Shown one piece after another: positions 7,332 through 16,850 of a stretch of DNA of 64,000 nucleotides (positions are counted from its first letter, which is position 1; every line of letters starts with the position of its first letter). The notes beneath the pieces were generated by a model that searched no databases, had not been told where the DNA came from, and was given only the letters and a program-made list of their open reading frames with translations. Made by a program: the position numbers and the translations under genes. Source of the stretch: Halomonas qaidamensis. Lineage in GTDB: Bacteria; Pseudomonadota; Gammaproteobacteria; Pseudomonadales; Halomonadaceae. The stretch lies in assembly GCF_025917315.1 (NCBI RefSeq), contig NZ_CP080627.1:248001-312000 (forward strand), read 5' to 3'.

Positions 7332-8174
7332 TTATTTCTCCGTCTCGGTCAGGCCTTTTACAAACAGGCGTTGCATAAACAGAATCACCAGTACGGGCGG
7401 CAGGGCGGCCATTACCACGGCAGCCATAATCAAGTGCCACTGGGGATTCTCTTCTGAGGTCATGCGCTGAATGCCCATCACAATGGTGTAGTAGTCAGGG
7501 TCGGTGGTAATCAGCAGTGGCCATAGGTATTGGTTCCAGCCATAAATGAACATGATCACAAACAGCGCCGCGATATTGGTAACTGATAGCGGCATAAGGA
7601 TGTCTTTAAAGAACTTGAGTGGTCCTGCACCATCGACTCGGGCCGCTTCCAGCATCTCTTCCGGAATCGTCATAAAGAACTGGCGAAACAGAAACGTCGC
7701 GGTGGCCGATGCAATCAGTGGAATTGAAAGCCCCGCGAAGCTGTTCAGCATATTGAGATCTGCGACGACCTGAAACGTCGGAATAATGCGTACTTCGACG
7801 GGCAGCATCAGCGTGATGAAAATTAGCCAGAAGAAGAACATCCGAAAACGAAAGCGAAAGTAAACAATCGCAAACGCCGACAGTAACGAGATCGACAGTT
7901 TTCCTATGGTAATCGCCATGGCCATAACAAAGCTGTTCCATAGCATCATTCCTGCTGGTGGGGCACCTGCGTTGGAAACGCCGGACTGCCACATGCGGGT
8001 AAAATTCTCGATACCATGAGCGCCGGGCAGCATCGGCAGCGTGCCGCGTAGCAAGTCGCCCGGTGCCTGGGTAGACGCCACAAGTGCAACGTAAACAGGG
8101 AACACCACCACCGCGACGCCAATCATCAACGTCAGATGAGCAAAAAAATTCGCCCAGGGTCGGTTTTCAACCAT
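7332..8174 (-). CDS. ugpE: Glycerol-3-phosphate ABC permease UgpE
   Basis: A 280-residue MalG-like inner-membrane permease with six predicted helices. It carries the EAA loop [20 protein letters not shown], which docks on the ATPase. The segment [17 protein letters not shown] and the end [13 protein letters not shown] closely match UgpE as I remember it. The ATG at 8172-8174 has GGGAGA seven bases upstream and is preferred to a longer start at 8192. It follows ugpA by 31 bases and abuts ugpC. Confidence 0.9.
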   Translation of the reverse strand: MVENRPWANFFAHLTLMIGVAVVVFPVYVALVASTQAPGDLLRGTLPMLPGAHGIENFTRMWQSGVSNAGAPPAGMMLWNSFVMAMAITIGKLSISLLSAFAIVYFRFRFRMFFFWLIFITLMLPVEVRIIPTFQVVADLNMLNSFAGLSIPLIASATATFLFRQFFMTIPEEMLEAARVDGAGPLKFFKDILMPLSVTNIAALFVIMFIYGWNQYLWPLLITTDPDYYTIVMGIQRMTSEENPQWHLIMAAVVMAALPPVLVILFMQRLFVKGLTETEK

Positions 8175-8205
8175 TGAAAGTCTCCCAAACAATTAACTAG
8201 CGGTG

Positions 8206-9090
8206 TTAGTAGTTCACGCGGCGCTCAATAAAGCGGAACTGCACCACCGTAAGTGCGACCACAATGGCCATCAAAATCACCGACTGAGCGGCCGAAGAGC
8301 CTAAGTTCAAGCCTACGAAGCCATCGGCGTAGACCTTATAGACCAGCGTGTTGGTCGCTTGGGCAGGGCCGCCTTGGGTAGTCGCGTGAATAATGCCGAA
8401 GGTATCGAACATGGCGTACACCACGTTAACCACCATCAAGAAGAAGGTCGTTGGCGTCAGCAGCGGGAAAACAATGGTCCAGAAGCGCTTCATGGGGCTT
8501 GCACCGTCAATGGCCGCTGCTTCAATCAGTGATTGAGGAATCGACTGTAAGCCAGCGAGAAAAAACAGGAAGTTATAAGAAATCTGCTTCCAGGCGGCGG
8601 CAAAAATTACCAGCATCATGGCGTCTGCGCCTGAGGTACGGTGGTTCCACTGGTAGCCAACCATGTCCAGTATGTAAGGCACAATGCCAATCGAAGGGTT
8701 GAAGATAAACCACCACAGCACACCGGCAATCGCCGGGGCAATCGCGTAGGGCCATACCAGCAGCGTGGTATAGGTACTGCGTGAGCGGATCATGCGGTTA
8801 ACCGTGCTCGCTAACAGCAGCGCAACGGACATGGAAAGTAGTGTGGTACCTACCGCAAACACCACTGTCACTGAGAGCGAATTAAGATAGGCACCATCGC
8901 GAAAGAGTCGCGCAAAGTTTTCCAAGCCCACAAAGGTGGTGCGTAGACCAAAGGCGTCTTCCCGCAGCAGTGATTGGTAAAGCGCTTGACCGGCAGGCCA
9001 AATAAAGAAAATCAGCGTGACAATGACCTGAGGAGCCAGCAGGGCGTAGGGCAAAAAACGCCCTGGAAAAGTCATGCGTTTGGTTTGCAT
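8206..9090 (-). CDS. ugpA: Glycerol-3-phosphate ABC permease UgpA
   Basis: A 294-residue MalF-type permease. It opens with the family stretch [20 protein letters not shown] and carries an EAA loop [20 protein letters not shown] in the second half. The final [10 protein letters not shown] is typical of UgpA. It forms the membrane channel with UgpE. It is separated from upstream ugpB by 98 bp containing a strong stem-loop that may set the ratio of binding protein to permease. Confidence 0.9.
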   Translation of the reverse strand: MQTKRMTFPGRFLPYALLAPQVIVTLIFFIWPAGQALYQSLLREDAFGLRTTFVGLENFARLFRDGAYLNSLSVTVVFAVGTTLLSMSVALLLASTVNRMIRSRSTYTTLLVWPYAIAPAIAGVLWWFIFNPSIGIVPYILDMVGYQWNHRTSGADAMMLVIFAAAWKQISYNFLFFLAGLQSIPQSLIEAAAIDGASPMKRFWTIVFPLLTPTTFFLMVVNVVYAMFDTFGIIHATTQGGPAQATNTLVYKVYADGFVGLNLGSSAAQSVILMAIVVALTVVQFRFIERRVNY

Positions 9091-9149
9091 AGGCGACGTA
9101 TCCTGCGTCTATAAACGGCACCAATAAGCGGGGCACTTAAAAATAGGCT

Positions 9150-9174
9150 CGCCGCCTGCCAAAGGCAGGCGGCG
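9150..9174 (-). promoter_or_regulatory. Intercistronic stem-loop between ugpB and ugpA
   Basis: Perfect 11-bp stem CGCCGCCTGCC/GGCAGGCGGCG with a 3-nt loop, followed on the minus strand after seven bases by T5. It may act as partial terminator or as a 3'-end protector of the ugpB message, as in other binding-protein operons. Confidence 0.7.
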
Positions 9175-9188
9175 GAGCGGGTGCTTAC

Positions 9189-10514
9189 TTACTGGTTGGC
9201 TGATTGGAAGTCGCGTAGCAACTGATTACCACGTTCAACCGCTGAATCGGCAGCCTCTTGGCCGGATTTAGCGCCAGTCATCACGGCTTCCATCTCTTCG
9301 GAGATGATGTCGCGGATCTGTACAAAGTTACCAAACCGCAGGCCCTTTGAGTTTTCAGTCGGTTCGTTTAGTGTCATCTGCTTCAGCGAAATATCAGCGC
9401 CTGGATTCTCATCGTAGTAGCCCTGCTCTTTGCTTAAGTCCCATGCCGCTTGAGTGATTGGCAGGTAGCCGGTCTGCTGGTGCCACTCAGCTTGCACTTC
9501 AGGCTGTGAGAGGTACTCAAAGAAGGCAGCAACGGCTTCATACTCGTCATCGGTGTGGCCTTGAAGTGCCCACAGGGTGGCACCGCCAATGATGGAGTTC
9601 TGTGGCGCGCCATCTACGTCGTCATAGTAGGGCTGCATACCGAAACCAACTTCAAAGTCGGAATTAGCAGCGACATCCGCACGAGAGGCAGAAGAGCCAA
9701 AGAAAATCGCACACTCTTGTGAGTAAAACAGCGGTTCAGAGTCTGGGCCGGAACCAGGGCCGCCCCACTTAAAGGCATCCGCATCCTGCCATGTCTTCAA
9801 ATTATCCCAGTGGCGGGCCACTAGTTCATTGTTGAAGTTGAACTCTGTTTCTATTCCGCCAAAGCCGTTTTCTAACGTGCCTAGCGGAGAGTTGTGCATG
9901 GCAGAGAAGTTTTCCAGCATCACCCAGCTTGGCCATGAGGTGGTGAAACCACAGTTTGCAGCACCTGACTCGGTAATTTGAGTTGCATACTCCGCGACTT
10001 CATCCCAAGTTTGTGGTGGCTGCTCAGGGTCTAAACCTGCTTCCTCAAACACGTCACGGTTGTAATACATAATCGGCGTTGAGGAGTTGAACGGGAACGA
10101 CAGCATGTTGCCGTTCGTGTCGGTGTAGTAACCGACTACCGCAGGTAGGAAAGCGTCACGATCAAATGCGCGGCCATGATCCTCCATGAGCTGATACACC
10201 GGATAAATGGCGCCATCAGCATTCATCATGGTACCTGTGCCGACTTCGAAAACCTGCAAAATATGGGGCTGCTCGCCTGCACGGAACGCCGCAATGGCAC
10301 CGGTCATCGTTTCGGTATAATTGCCACGATAGCTAGGGGTTACGCGGTAATCATCCTGGGAGGCGTTAAACTCCTCCGTCATTTCTTCAAGGATTTCACC
10401 AAGCTGGCCTCCCATGGCGTGCCACCAAGTCACTTCAGTCGCTGAATGGGCAGAAAGGCTAAACGTGGCGGTCGCCACCCCTAGGGTAAGCGCGTGCAAT
10501 GTGAAACGAGACAT
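9189..10514 (-). CDS. ugpB: Periplasmic glycerol-3-phosphate-binding protein UgpB
   Basis: A 441-residue family-1 solute-binding protein. The signal peptide starts MSRFTLHALTLGVATATFSL with likely cleavage after AHSA (residue 25). The mature start TEVTWWHAMGGQLGE is the UgpB hallmark, and the substrate region includes SWPSWVMLENFSAMHN and GGATLWALQGH. It captures sn-glycerol-3-phosphate, and in relatives also glycerophosphodiesters. The ATG at 10512-10514 has AAGGAG five bases upstream; a longer frame to 10598 lacks both a ribosome site and a signal peptide. First gene of ugpBAEC. No clear Pho box is seen upstream. Confidence 0.92.
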   Translation of the reverse strand: MSRFTLHALTLGVATATFSLSAHSATEVTWWHAMGGQLGEILEEMTEEFNASQDDYRVTPSYRGNYTETMTGAIAAFRAGEQPHILQVFEVGTGTMMNADGAIYPVYQLMEDHGRAFDRDAFLPAVVGYYTDTNGNMLSFPFNSSTPIMYYNRDVFEEAGLDPEQPPQTWDEVAEYATQITESGAANCGFTTSWPSWVMLENFSAMHNSPLGTLENGFGGIETEFNFNNELVARHWDNLKTWQDADAFKWGGPGSGPDSEPLFYSQECAIFFGSSASRADVAANSDFEVGFGMQPYYDDVDGAPQNSIIGGATLWALQGHTDDEYEAVAAFFEYLSQPEVQAEWHQQTGYLPITQAAWDLSKEQGYYDENPGADISLKQMTLNEPTENSKGLRFGNFVQIRDIISEEMEAVMTGAKSGQEAADSAVERGNQLLRDFQSANQ

Positions 10515-10715
10515 AACGGCTCCTTGTGGGTCGTTCGCAGTACATTTGTTAAGTTTTTGGGTGCACTGAACAGTAGAAAGTGTAGATGACGTTTTCATGA
10601 ATGCACGATGAACTCGACGTGACAGTCAACGTTTAGTTGGCAGCAAGCCTGCTGAGTAGGAAAAGGCGAATGGCGGTGATAGGGTAATATCAAGAGATTA
10701 ACTAGCGAGAGCAGA

Positions 10716-11885
10716 ATGATTGACGTGACTACCTTACTGGCGAAGCTAGTATCATTCGATACCACCTCAAGTGGATCAAATTTAGCCTTAATTGAATTTG
10801 TTGAGCACTATCTAGCTGATTATGGTGTTGCTTCAGAGCGAGTGATGAGCCCGTGTGGAACCAAAGCCAATCTGATTGCCCGCGTAGGCCCTGATGCCCC
10901 TGGCGGCGTGGTGCTTTCTGGCCATACCGACGTAGTGCCTGTGGCCGGTCAGCCATGGTCGAGTGACCCGTTTACCCTGCGTGATGGCGGCGATGGCCGT
11001 CTTTACGGGCGTGGCACCTGTGACATGAAAGGCTTTATTGCCTGTGCGTTAGCCATGGTGCCTGTCTGGGTCAATGCGTCGCTGAAGCAGCCTATCTATT
11101 TCGGGTTTTCTTACGACGAAGAAATTGGCTGTGTGGGCGCACCTAGCCTTATTAAACGCTTTTACGAGCATTACTCCACCACCGCCCACGTCATTGTTGG
11201 TGAACCTACTAGCATGCAGCCTGTGGTCGCTCAAAAAGGCGCAACTAATCTGCGCACCACCGTGATTGGTCGGGAGGCCCACAGTAGCCAAGTGAATCAA
11301 GGCACGTCAGCTATTCATGTGGCGGCAAGGCTGGTCACGTTTATTGAAGACACGATGGCGGCATTGGTGGAAGAGGGCCGCGTCGACGAGGCCTTTAACG
11401 TGCCCCACACCAGCCTGCATGTAGGCAAAATAAAAGGTGGCACGGCAATCAATATTATGGCGCGGGAGTGTCAGTTCGAGTGGGAAATTCGTCACCTGCC
11501 AACGGACACCTTCGACGAAATATACGCGCGCTTTAAGGCCTATTGCGACCAGCAAAGCGCTGAGTTGCAGGCCAAAGGCAAGCACGTTGAAATTACCACT
11601 AAGCCGCTAAACGTGACCGTACCGGGCTTGGCCGACCGCGAAAACGATCGGGTGCTTCGCTTAGCCAAAGACCATTTGCCAGCAGGGTGCTGCGACCATG
11701 CGGTGGCTTACGCCACGGAAGCGGGACAGTTCCAAGGCCAGGGCTTGCAGACAATCATTCTTGGCCCTGGCAGCATCGCTCAAGCGCATCAGCCCGATGA
11801 GTATATTGAGACGGCCCAGCTGCATGAATGCACGGCGTTTATGAAGCGATTAGGTCAGGCGTTAGAAACACCCTATTCGGGATGA
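10716..11885 (+). CDS. argE: Acetylornithine deacetylase (M20 family)
   Basis: A 389-residue di-zinc M20 hydrolase matching proteobacterial ArgE in length. Visible metal and catalytic motifs: SGHTDVVPVAG (His70, Asp72), GRGTCDMKG (Asp103), catalytic Glu135/Glu136 in YDEEIGCVG, Glu163 in VGEPTS and a C-terminal His in IAQAHQPDEY. It cleaves N-acetyl-L-ornithine to ornithine in arginine synthesis. It is divergent from ugpB and ends in a strong terminator, so it is a single-gene unit. Other M20 specificities cannot be fully excluded, but the similarity is strong. Confidence 0.88.
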   Translation: MIDVTTLLAKLVSFDTTSSGSNLALIEFVEHYLADYGVASERVMSPCGTKANLIARVGPDAPGGVVLSGHTDVVPVAGQPWSSDPFTLRDGGDGRLYGRGTCDMKGFIACALAMVPVWVNASLKQPIYFGFSYDEEIGCVGAPSLIKRFYEHYSTTAHVIVGEPTSMQPVVAQKGATNLRTTVIGREAHSSQVNQGTSAIHVAARLVTFIEDTMAALVEEGRVDEAFNVPHTSLHVGKIKGGTAINIMARECQFEWEIRHLPTDTFDEIYARFKAYCDQQSAELQAKGKHVEITTKPLNVTVPGLADRENDRVLRLAKDHLPAGCCDHAVAYATEAGQFQGQGLQTIILGPGSIAQAHQPDEYIETAQLHECTAFMKRLGQALETPYSG

Positions 11886-11924
11886 TGGCTGCTAATGAGC
11901 CTTGAATATAAATAGCACACAATA

Positions 11925-11962
11925 AAAAACACCCGCCAATGTTTAGACAGGCGGGTGTTTTT
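11925..11962. terminator. Bidirectional intrinsic terminator after argE
   Basis: AAAAACACCCGCC pairs with GGCGGGTGTTTTT over 13 bp. It serves argE and the convergent gene ending at 11992. Confidence 0.92.
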
Positions 11963-11991
11963 CTAAAACGTTGCTGCGTTGCTCATTACGA

Positions 11992-12303
11992 CTAATGCTG
12001 ATGTTGCTCTTCGTAAAGCTCTGCTTTCGCATGGCGCATCACATCTTCGCAGGCCTGTTGGCGGGCAAGTTGGGTCAGCAGCCGCTGAGTCACCTCAAAC
12101 CCTTTCCCCAAACAGGTATCAACTTCGTCTCGGCTAACGTGCGGAGAGACGTTGTAGTCGATTTTTACCGTACGGCCACCGCCTTCTAGTCGATCGGCGA
12201 TTTGTCTAAGCCGCCACGCGATTCGCTCTTTCCAGGTTGCTGATTCTACCGCGCCTTCGTTTACGCTAAACGTGCACTGCCATTCGGGTTTGTAAACCTT
12301 CAT
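11992..12303 (-). CDS. Conserved hypothetical protein
   Basis: A 103-residue soluble, mostly helical protein beginning MKVYKPEWQCTFSVNEGAVE and ending in a His/Glu-rich tail (YEEQHQH). A basic amphipathic helix (TWKERIAWRLRQIADRLEG) occupies about residues 23-41. GGAGG lies seven bases before the ATG. No family is recognised and no function is proposed. It diverges from the YchJ gene. Confidence 0.6.
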   Translation of the reverse strand: MKVYKPEWQCTFSVNEGAVESATWKERIAWRLRQIADRLEGGGRTVKIDYNVSPHVSRDEVDTCLGKGFEVTQRLLTQLARQQACEDVMRHAKAELYEEQHQH

Positions 12304-12457
12304 AGGAGAACCTCCACTGCGTTTGGAAAGAATGATCGATCGTGTGTCGTACTCCGTCTGTCTGATGATGTAGCTCTGGTACTATACCTAACTATTTGCC
12401 AATACCGAAACAAAACGTATACCAAGTCTATAAACCAAAGAATACAGAGTCTTCAAT

Positions 12458-12931
12458 ATGACGCTTTCAACGCCAGTCTCAACGTCAGCCAACTGCCCGT
12501 GCGGCAGTGGTGCTGCACTCTCGGCGTGTTGCCAACCTTATCATCAAGGTGTAACGGCACCGACGCCTGAAGCGCTAATGCGTTCACGTTACACGGCATT
12601 TGCGTTGAATAGCCACGATTACTTACTCGCCACTTGGCACCCATCAACGCGGCCAGCGCAGCTGCAGCTCGACCCAGATACCCAGTGGAAAGCGCTTACG
12701 ATTGTGGCGGCACCACCAGTAAAAGAGGAACAGGGCACGGTACATTTTTTAGCCTATTTTCGTGAACAAAACCGCTGGCAGGTGCTGGAAGAAAACTCCC
12801 GGTTTGTGTTTGAAGTCGGGCGCTGGTGGTATGTTGATGGCGTGCCGACCATTGAGCGCCTTAAACCCCGGCGAAACGAGCGCTGCTTATGTGGTAGCGG
12901 CCGAAAAATAAAGAGTTGTTGCGGTGAGTAG
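12458..12931 (+). CDS. YchJ-family (UPF0225) SEC-C motif protein
   Basis: A 157-residue protein with two zinc-type SEC-C motifs: CPCGSG...CC near residues 13-26 and CLCGSGRKIKSCC at the C-terminus. Between them is the YchJ core, including LMRSRYTAFALNSHDYLLAT and WWYVDGV. Members are of unknown biochemical role; SEC-C motifs bind zinc and often contact nucleic acid or SecB-like partners. The stop overlaps the next gene by eight bases. Confidence 0.88.
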   Translation: MTLSTPVSTSANCPCGSGAALSACCQPYHQGVTAPTPEALMRSRYTAFALNSHDYLLATWHPSTRPAQLQLDPDTQWKALTIVAAPPVKEEQGTVHFLAYFREQNRWQVLEENSRFVFEVGRWWYVDGVPTIERLKPRRNERCLCGSGRKIKSCCGE

Positions 12932-13232
12932 TCAAATCACTAATTCCGCAACAACTGACTCTATAACCACTAATTCCCAATGGTACCTCTACTTACTTGA
13001 GTGCAAGCGTGGCACTTATGTGGGGATTACCAACAACCTAGCGAAACGTTACCAAGCGCACTGCGACGGTAAAGGCGCGCGCTATACCCGTGCTAACCCA
13101 CCGATAGCAATGCTCGGCGCGCAGCCTTTCGCAGATCGCGCAGCGGCCAGCCGCGCTGAGTATGCGCTGAAACAGAAGACGCCAGCGCAAAAGCGCCAAT
13201 GGGCAGTGGAGTGGCCAGCGACCGTGGGGTAA
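12924..13232 (+). CDS. GIY-YIG nuclease-family protein (UPF0213/YhbQ-like)
   Basis: A 102-residue single-domain GIY-YIG protein: YLYLLECKRGTYVGITNN (the GIY-YIG equivalent), the conserved Arg in LAKRYQAH, then KGARYTRANPP and the Glu in ASRAEYALKQ as the metal ligand. It starts at a GTG (12924-12926) inside the end of the YchJ gene, so it is translationally coupled. Small members such as YhbQ act in DNA repair or have unknown targets. Confidence 0.82.
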   Translation: MSSQITNSATTDSITTNSQWYLYLLECKRGTYVGITNNLAKRYQAHCDGKGARYTRANPPIAMLGAQPFADRAAASRAEYALKQKTPAQKRQWAVEWPATVG

Positions 13233-13269
13233 CGGCCGTGGCGTTAGCGCTGGGGATTAAGGCTGGGGA

Positions 13270-14070
13270 TTAGCGCTGTGTGTCCAGGTGCTTACTCAGG
13301 AAGTGTTGGGTGCGTTCCTGCTGTGGGGTGCTGAACAGCATGCTGGGAGGGCCTTCCTCGACCACCACGCCGCCATCCATAAACATCGCCCAGTCGGAAA
13401 CATCGCGGGCAAAGGCCATTTCGTGGGTCACGATCAGCATGGTCATATGCTCTTCGGCCAGGCCGCGCATTACGCGGTTGACCTCTTCCACCAGCTCCGG
13501 GTCGAGCGCCGAGGTGGCCTCGTCGAACAGCATGACCTTAGGCTGCATGGCCAATGCGCGGGCAATCGCCACCCGCTGCTTCTGACCGCCAGAAAGCCGC
13601 GAAGGAAATACATCCGCTTTGTCTGCCAGGCCCACTCGGTCAAGCAGCTCCATACCCAGTTGGTTGGCCTGCTTGGATGCCATACCCTTGAGCTTGCGCG
13701 GGGCCAGGGTGACATTGTCGAGGGTCGACAGATGAGGGAAAAGGTTAAAGTGCTGAAACACCATGCCCATATTCTGGCGAATATGATTGATATGGCGTTC
13801 AAAGGCCAGACCCTGGAGGTCGGGGCGATTGACCTGAGCGCCATCCAACAGAATGTCACCGTCATCAATCACTTCTAGGTGATTGACCGAGCGTAGCAAG
13901 GTGCTTTTCCCCGAACCGGATGGCCCTATGATCGAAATGATCTTGCCGCGTTCGACGGTCAGGTTGATGCCCTTGAGGACTTCAAGGTCGCCAAAGCGCT
14001 TGTGCACATTGCGCATTTCGACCATGGGGGTATCGGCAACAGGAGTATCAGTGGAAGGTAAGGTGCTCAT
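13270..14070 (-). CDS. Polar amino-acid ABC transporter ATPase (GlnQ/HisP type)
   Basis: A 266-residue PAAT-class ATPase: Walker A GPSGSGKST, Q-loop MVFQHFNLFPH, signature LSGGQKQRVAIARAL, Walker B VMLFDEATSALDPELV and H-loop VTHEMAFARDV. Last gene of a four-gene import operon (binding protein, two permeases, ATPase) on the minus strand. The amino acid cannot be read from the ATPase. The Shine-Dalgarno is weak. Confidence 0.88.
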   Translation of the reverse strand: MSTLPSTDTPVADTPMVEMRNVHKRFGDLEVLKGINLTVERGKIISIIGPSGSGKSTLLRSVNHLEVIDDGDILLDGAQVNRPDLQGLAFERHINHIRQNMGMVFQHFNLFPHLSTLDNVTLAPRKLKGMASKQANQLGMELLDRVGLADKADVFPSRLSGGQKQRVAIARALAMQPKVMLFDEATSALDPELVEEVNRVMRGLAEEHMTMLIVTHEMAFARDVSDWAMFMDGGVVVEEGPPSMLFSTPQQERTQHFLSKHLDTQR

Positions 14071-14132
14071 AAAGTGTCCAGTCGGTAGTTAGTCCATTTG
14101 TTTTTTTTCAGGCCGCCATTTGAATCACGGTT

Positions 14133-14786
14133 TTAGCGACGGTAAGCGGTACGCCGCTCGAACCATGCCTGGCCCAGCTCCATGGCAATGTTGAGCAGGT
14201 AATAAATCACGGCAATGGCAATAAAGAACTCGAACGGTCGGAAGGTGACGCTGATCGCATACTGGGAGGCATACACCAGTTCGGCCACGCCGATGGCGGA
14301 TAACACTGAGGTGTCCTTGACCATCAGGATCATATTGTTGCCCAACTGCGGCACCGAGCGGATAAACGCCTGGGGAACAATGATGTAACCAATAGTTCGC
14401 CAGTGACCGAAGCCCAACGAGCGAGATGCTTCATACTGGCCGTCGGATACCGATGAAATAGTGGCCGTGAAAATATCGGCGTTATAGGCCATATAGTGAA
14501 AGCCAAGCCCCAAGATGCCGACCACAATCGCCGGAATCAGGATCAAATCACCCAGGCCGAAATAGAGAAAATACAGCTGCAGTAGAAGCGGCGTGGTCAT
14601 GAACAGCCAGATAAAGAAGCGCAGCGGCCAGCTGACGACCTTATTGGTATACAGGGTGATGACCGCGATCACCAAGCCACCCACAATGGAAAAAAACGCA
14701 ACGGTCACGGCGATCATCAGCATGACGCCAATGCCGCTGAGCAAGGTCGGGAAATAGGTAATAACAGGCGTAAAATCAAACTGCAT
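14133..14786 (-). CDS. Amino-acid ABC transporter permease (HisM/GlnP type)
   Basis: A 217-residue HisMQ-type permease with about five membrane helices and the EAA-type loop YEASRSLGFGHWRTIGYIIV. TAGGAGAG lies seven bases before the ATG. It pairs with the adjacent permease as a heterodimer for the ATPase downstream. Confidence 0.86.
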   Translation of the reverse strand: MQFDFTPVITYFPTLLSGIGVMLMIAVTVAFFSIVGGLVIAVITLYTNKVVSWPLRFFIWLFMTTPLLLQLYFLYFGLGDLILIPAIVVGILGLGFHYMAYNADIFTATISSVSDGQYEASRSLGFGHWRTIGYIIVPQAFIRSVPQLGNNMILMVKDTSVLSAIGVAELVYASQYAISVTFRPFEFFIAIAVIYYLLNIAMELGQAWFERRTAYRR

Positions 14787-14842
14787 CGGGGCGCTCTCCT
14801 AACGGGTATGGTGTCGACCGGCCAGCGTTGAATCGGGGCGGG

Positions 14843-15499
14843 TTAGCGACTCTGGTAGCGCGTAGCGCGCCGATAGGCCAACTCCATCATGCCCATCACG
14901 GCGTAGACGATGACGATGTACATCAAGGCGCTGAGCGTGAAAATTTCCAGCGGCTTGTAGGTAGAACCGATCAAGCGCTGGGCCTGATAGGTGAGCTCAA
15001 CCACAGAGATAATTGATACCAGCGATGAATTCTTGACCAGCACAATAGCGAGAACGCCCACCGAACGAATCATCAGCCCGGCTGCCTGGGGCAGTACAAC
15101 AAACAGCAGGGTGCGTGCCTTGCCAAAACCGAGGGAACGCGCTGCTTCATTCTGACCGCTGTCGACGGACTCGATAGCTCCGCGAATCGCCTCGCTCATG
15201 TAGGCACCGATGTTGAAGGCCCCGACAACAACCCCGCAGGTAAAAGGGTCAAGCCGTAACCCAATGCTGGGGCCACCGTAAAACACCAGCAGGAGTTGAA
15301 CGAAATAGGGCGTGCCGCGAACCACACTAATATAGCTGCGCGCCAGCCAGCGCAGCGGCCGTATACGAGCAGAGCGCAGAAACACCAGCCCGCAGGCGAT
15401 GAAGAACCCGAAGAAGATGGCACGGGCCGAGATGTCGATTGTGACCCCGGCTGCTTTTATCAGCAGCGGCGTGATCTCGACCATCAGGTTGAAGTCCAT
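14843..15499 (-). CDS. Amino-acid ABC transporter permease (HisQ/GlnP type)
   Basis: A 218-residue permease. It shows the EAA-type loop NEAARSLGFGKARTLLFVVL and the family stretch SVVRGTPYFVQLLLVFYGGP. The ATG at 15497-15499 follows AAGGTAA by four bases; a longer frame to 15607 overlaps the intergenic region and is rejected. It lies between the binding protein and the second permease, with 138 bp upstream and 56 bp downstream. Confidence 0.85.
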   Translation of the reverse strand: MDFNLMVEITPLLIKAAGVTIDISARAIFFGFFIACGLVFLRSARIRPLRWLARSYISVVRGTPYFVQLLLVFYGGPSIGLRLDPFTCGVVVGAFNIGAYMSEAIRGAIESVDSGQNEAARSLGFGKARTLLFVVLPQAAGLMIRSVGVLAIVLVKNSSLVSIISVVELTYQAQRLIGSTYKPLEIFTLSALMYIVIVYAVMGMMELAYRRATRYQSR

Positions 15500-15637
15500 G
15501 AAGTTACCTTGTTGTCGTTTTGTGTTGAGGTAATCAGGTAATGATGATGGGTACTCAGGTATCAACGCAGTAGAAACCACTGATCTGTCGATCAGACAGC
15601 CGGGCAACTCAGAACTGTAAACTGCCCGGCCACAGGG

Positions 15638-16441
15638 TTACTCGATGCTGGCGCCTTCGCCGATCCACTTATCAACAATCGCCTGATAAGTGCCGTCTTC
15701 CTTGATATCGGCCAGTGCCACGTTAAGTGCTTCAAGCAGTTCGGGGTTGTCCTGCTGAATAGCAATGGCGGCAGGCCAGCGCGGCAGCTCGCCTACATCT
15801 ACCATTTTGATGTCCCGCTCATTTTCCTGCATGGCGACGAGGACCGGTACATCGTCTGCAATCATCACGTCAATGCGGCCTGAGTTAAGCGCACTCATGA
15901 TGTCAGGCAGGCCCTGGAACGTCTGGTTACGCCATTTGCCGTCACCATTCTCCACTGCCCACTGGTTACCGGTTTCACCCAGCGTTGAACCAACTTGTTT
16001 ACCCGCAAAGTCGTCAATGCTGTTGATGTCGTTGGTCTCTTCCTGCACCCAGATGGAAAGGCCTGAGCTGTAGTAGGGGTCGCTAAAGTCGAGCACTTCC
16101 TGGCGCTCTTCGGTGATACTCATGCTGCAGATACAGGCATCAAATCGCCCACCCACCATGGCAGCAATAATGCCATTCCAGGGAGACGACTGGACGTTGA
16201 CTTCGACGCCCATTTTGTCGGCCAGTGCTTGTGCAATATCAACATCAAAACCCACCAGATTGCCTTGGGTATCGACAAAGCTGAAAGGCGGGTAGGCGCC
16301 TGAGTTAACTACTTGGAGAACATCGCCCCGAATCTCTTCTAGGTCTCGGGCGTGGCTGGGCATGGCCAGCACGGCAGTTGCTCCCATAACGGCGACAGCA
16401 GTGGTGAACGTCTTGGAAAAACGTTGAGTGAAGGTTGTCAT
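15638..16441 (-). CDS. Periplasmic amino-acid-binding protein (SBP family 3)
   Basis: A 267-residue precursor with a Sec signal peptide ending near SHA (residue 31). The mature protein shows the family-3 pattern: YPPFSFVDTQGNLVGFDVDI, MSITEERQEVLDFSDPYY and IDVMIADDVPVL. The MSITEER segment recalls basic amino-acid binders (HisJ/ArgT), but ligand assignment from this alone is weak. AAGGAAA lies upstream of the ATG. First gene of the importer operon. It starts 410 bp downstream of the catabolic cluster on the same strand, so a shared substrate is possible. Confidence 0.87.
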   Translation of the reverse strand: MTTFTQRFSKTFTTAVAVMGATAVLAMPSHARDLEEIRGDVLQVVNSGAYPPFSFVDTQGNLVGFDVDIAQALADKMGVEVNVQSSPWNGIIAAMVGGRFDACICSMSITEERQEVLDFSDPYYSSGLSIWVQEETNDINSIDDFAGKQVGSTLGETGNQWAVENGDGKWRNQTFQGLPDIMSALNSGRIDVMIADDVPVLVAMQENERDIKMVDVGELPRWPAAIAIQQDNPELLEALNVALADIKEDGTYQAIVDKWIGEGASIE

Positions 16442-16850
16442 TATCCGTTTCCTTTTTAGTATTGTTTTGCCTGTCAGCCTGCGATTGTGCTGTTACATCG
16501 CTCGGTTGGCTTAGCAGTAGTTGTGCGGATCATTTAGGCTACATGGGTGCCTATGCTTCATTGTTAATACTGTGGTTTCTCGCAATGCTGTGTTGCATGT
16601 TCTATTGCATCTTATAGGTGCATGTCTCCTTGGTAGGGTGGGTTAAAGGCATTGGTTGCATTGGATAAATCGCTCGGTATCTCAATTTATCCCGTATGAA
16701 TCCCCAAAGCGCGTAGTTCACTATCAAACAAATTGTCTTAGTCAAACCAGCATAGACCAACGTAAAGCAATATATATGCCAAAGCCCTAATGCATGCTTT
16801 TTTAACGCCCTGGAGACAGCTGGCTTAAGCTATTGGATTTATAACCTGGG
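16442..16850. other. Intergenic region upstream of the ABC importer operon
   Basis: No supported gene and no clear intrinsic terminator downstream of the universal stress protein. The length argues that the importer has its own promoter here, but I could not pick convincing hexamers. Confidence 0.5.

Noticed and set aside
10515..10715. Pho box upstream of ugpB
   Set aside because: ACTGTCAC occurs at about 10618-10626 on the minus strand, but no second properly spaced CTGTCA-like half-site follows. Phosphate control is plausible from the family but not shown here.
13249..13272. Double GCTGGGGATTA repeat at the end of the ABC ATPase gene
   Set aside because: Two 11-bp copies 13 bp apart, one covering the stop codon; too short and isolated to support a function.
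16435..16617. 60-residue plus-strand frame between importer and Usp genes
   Set aside because: Hydrophobic but starts inside the ribosome site of the opposite gene and has no ribosome site of its own.
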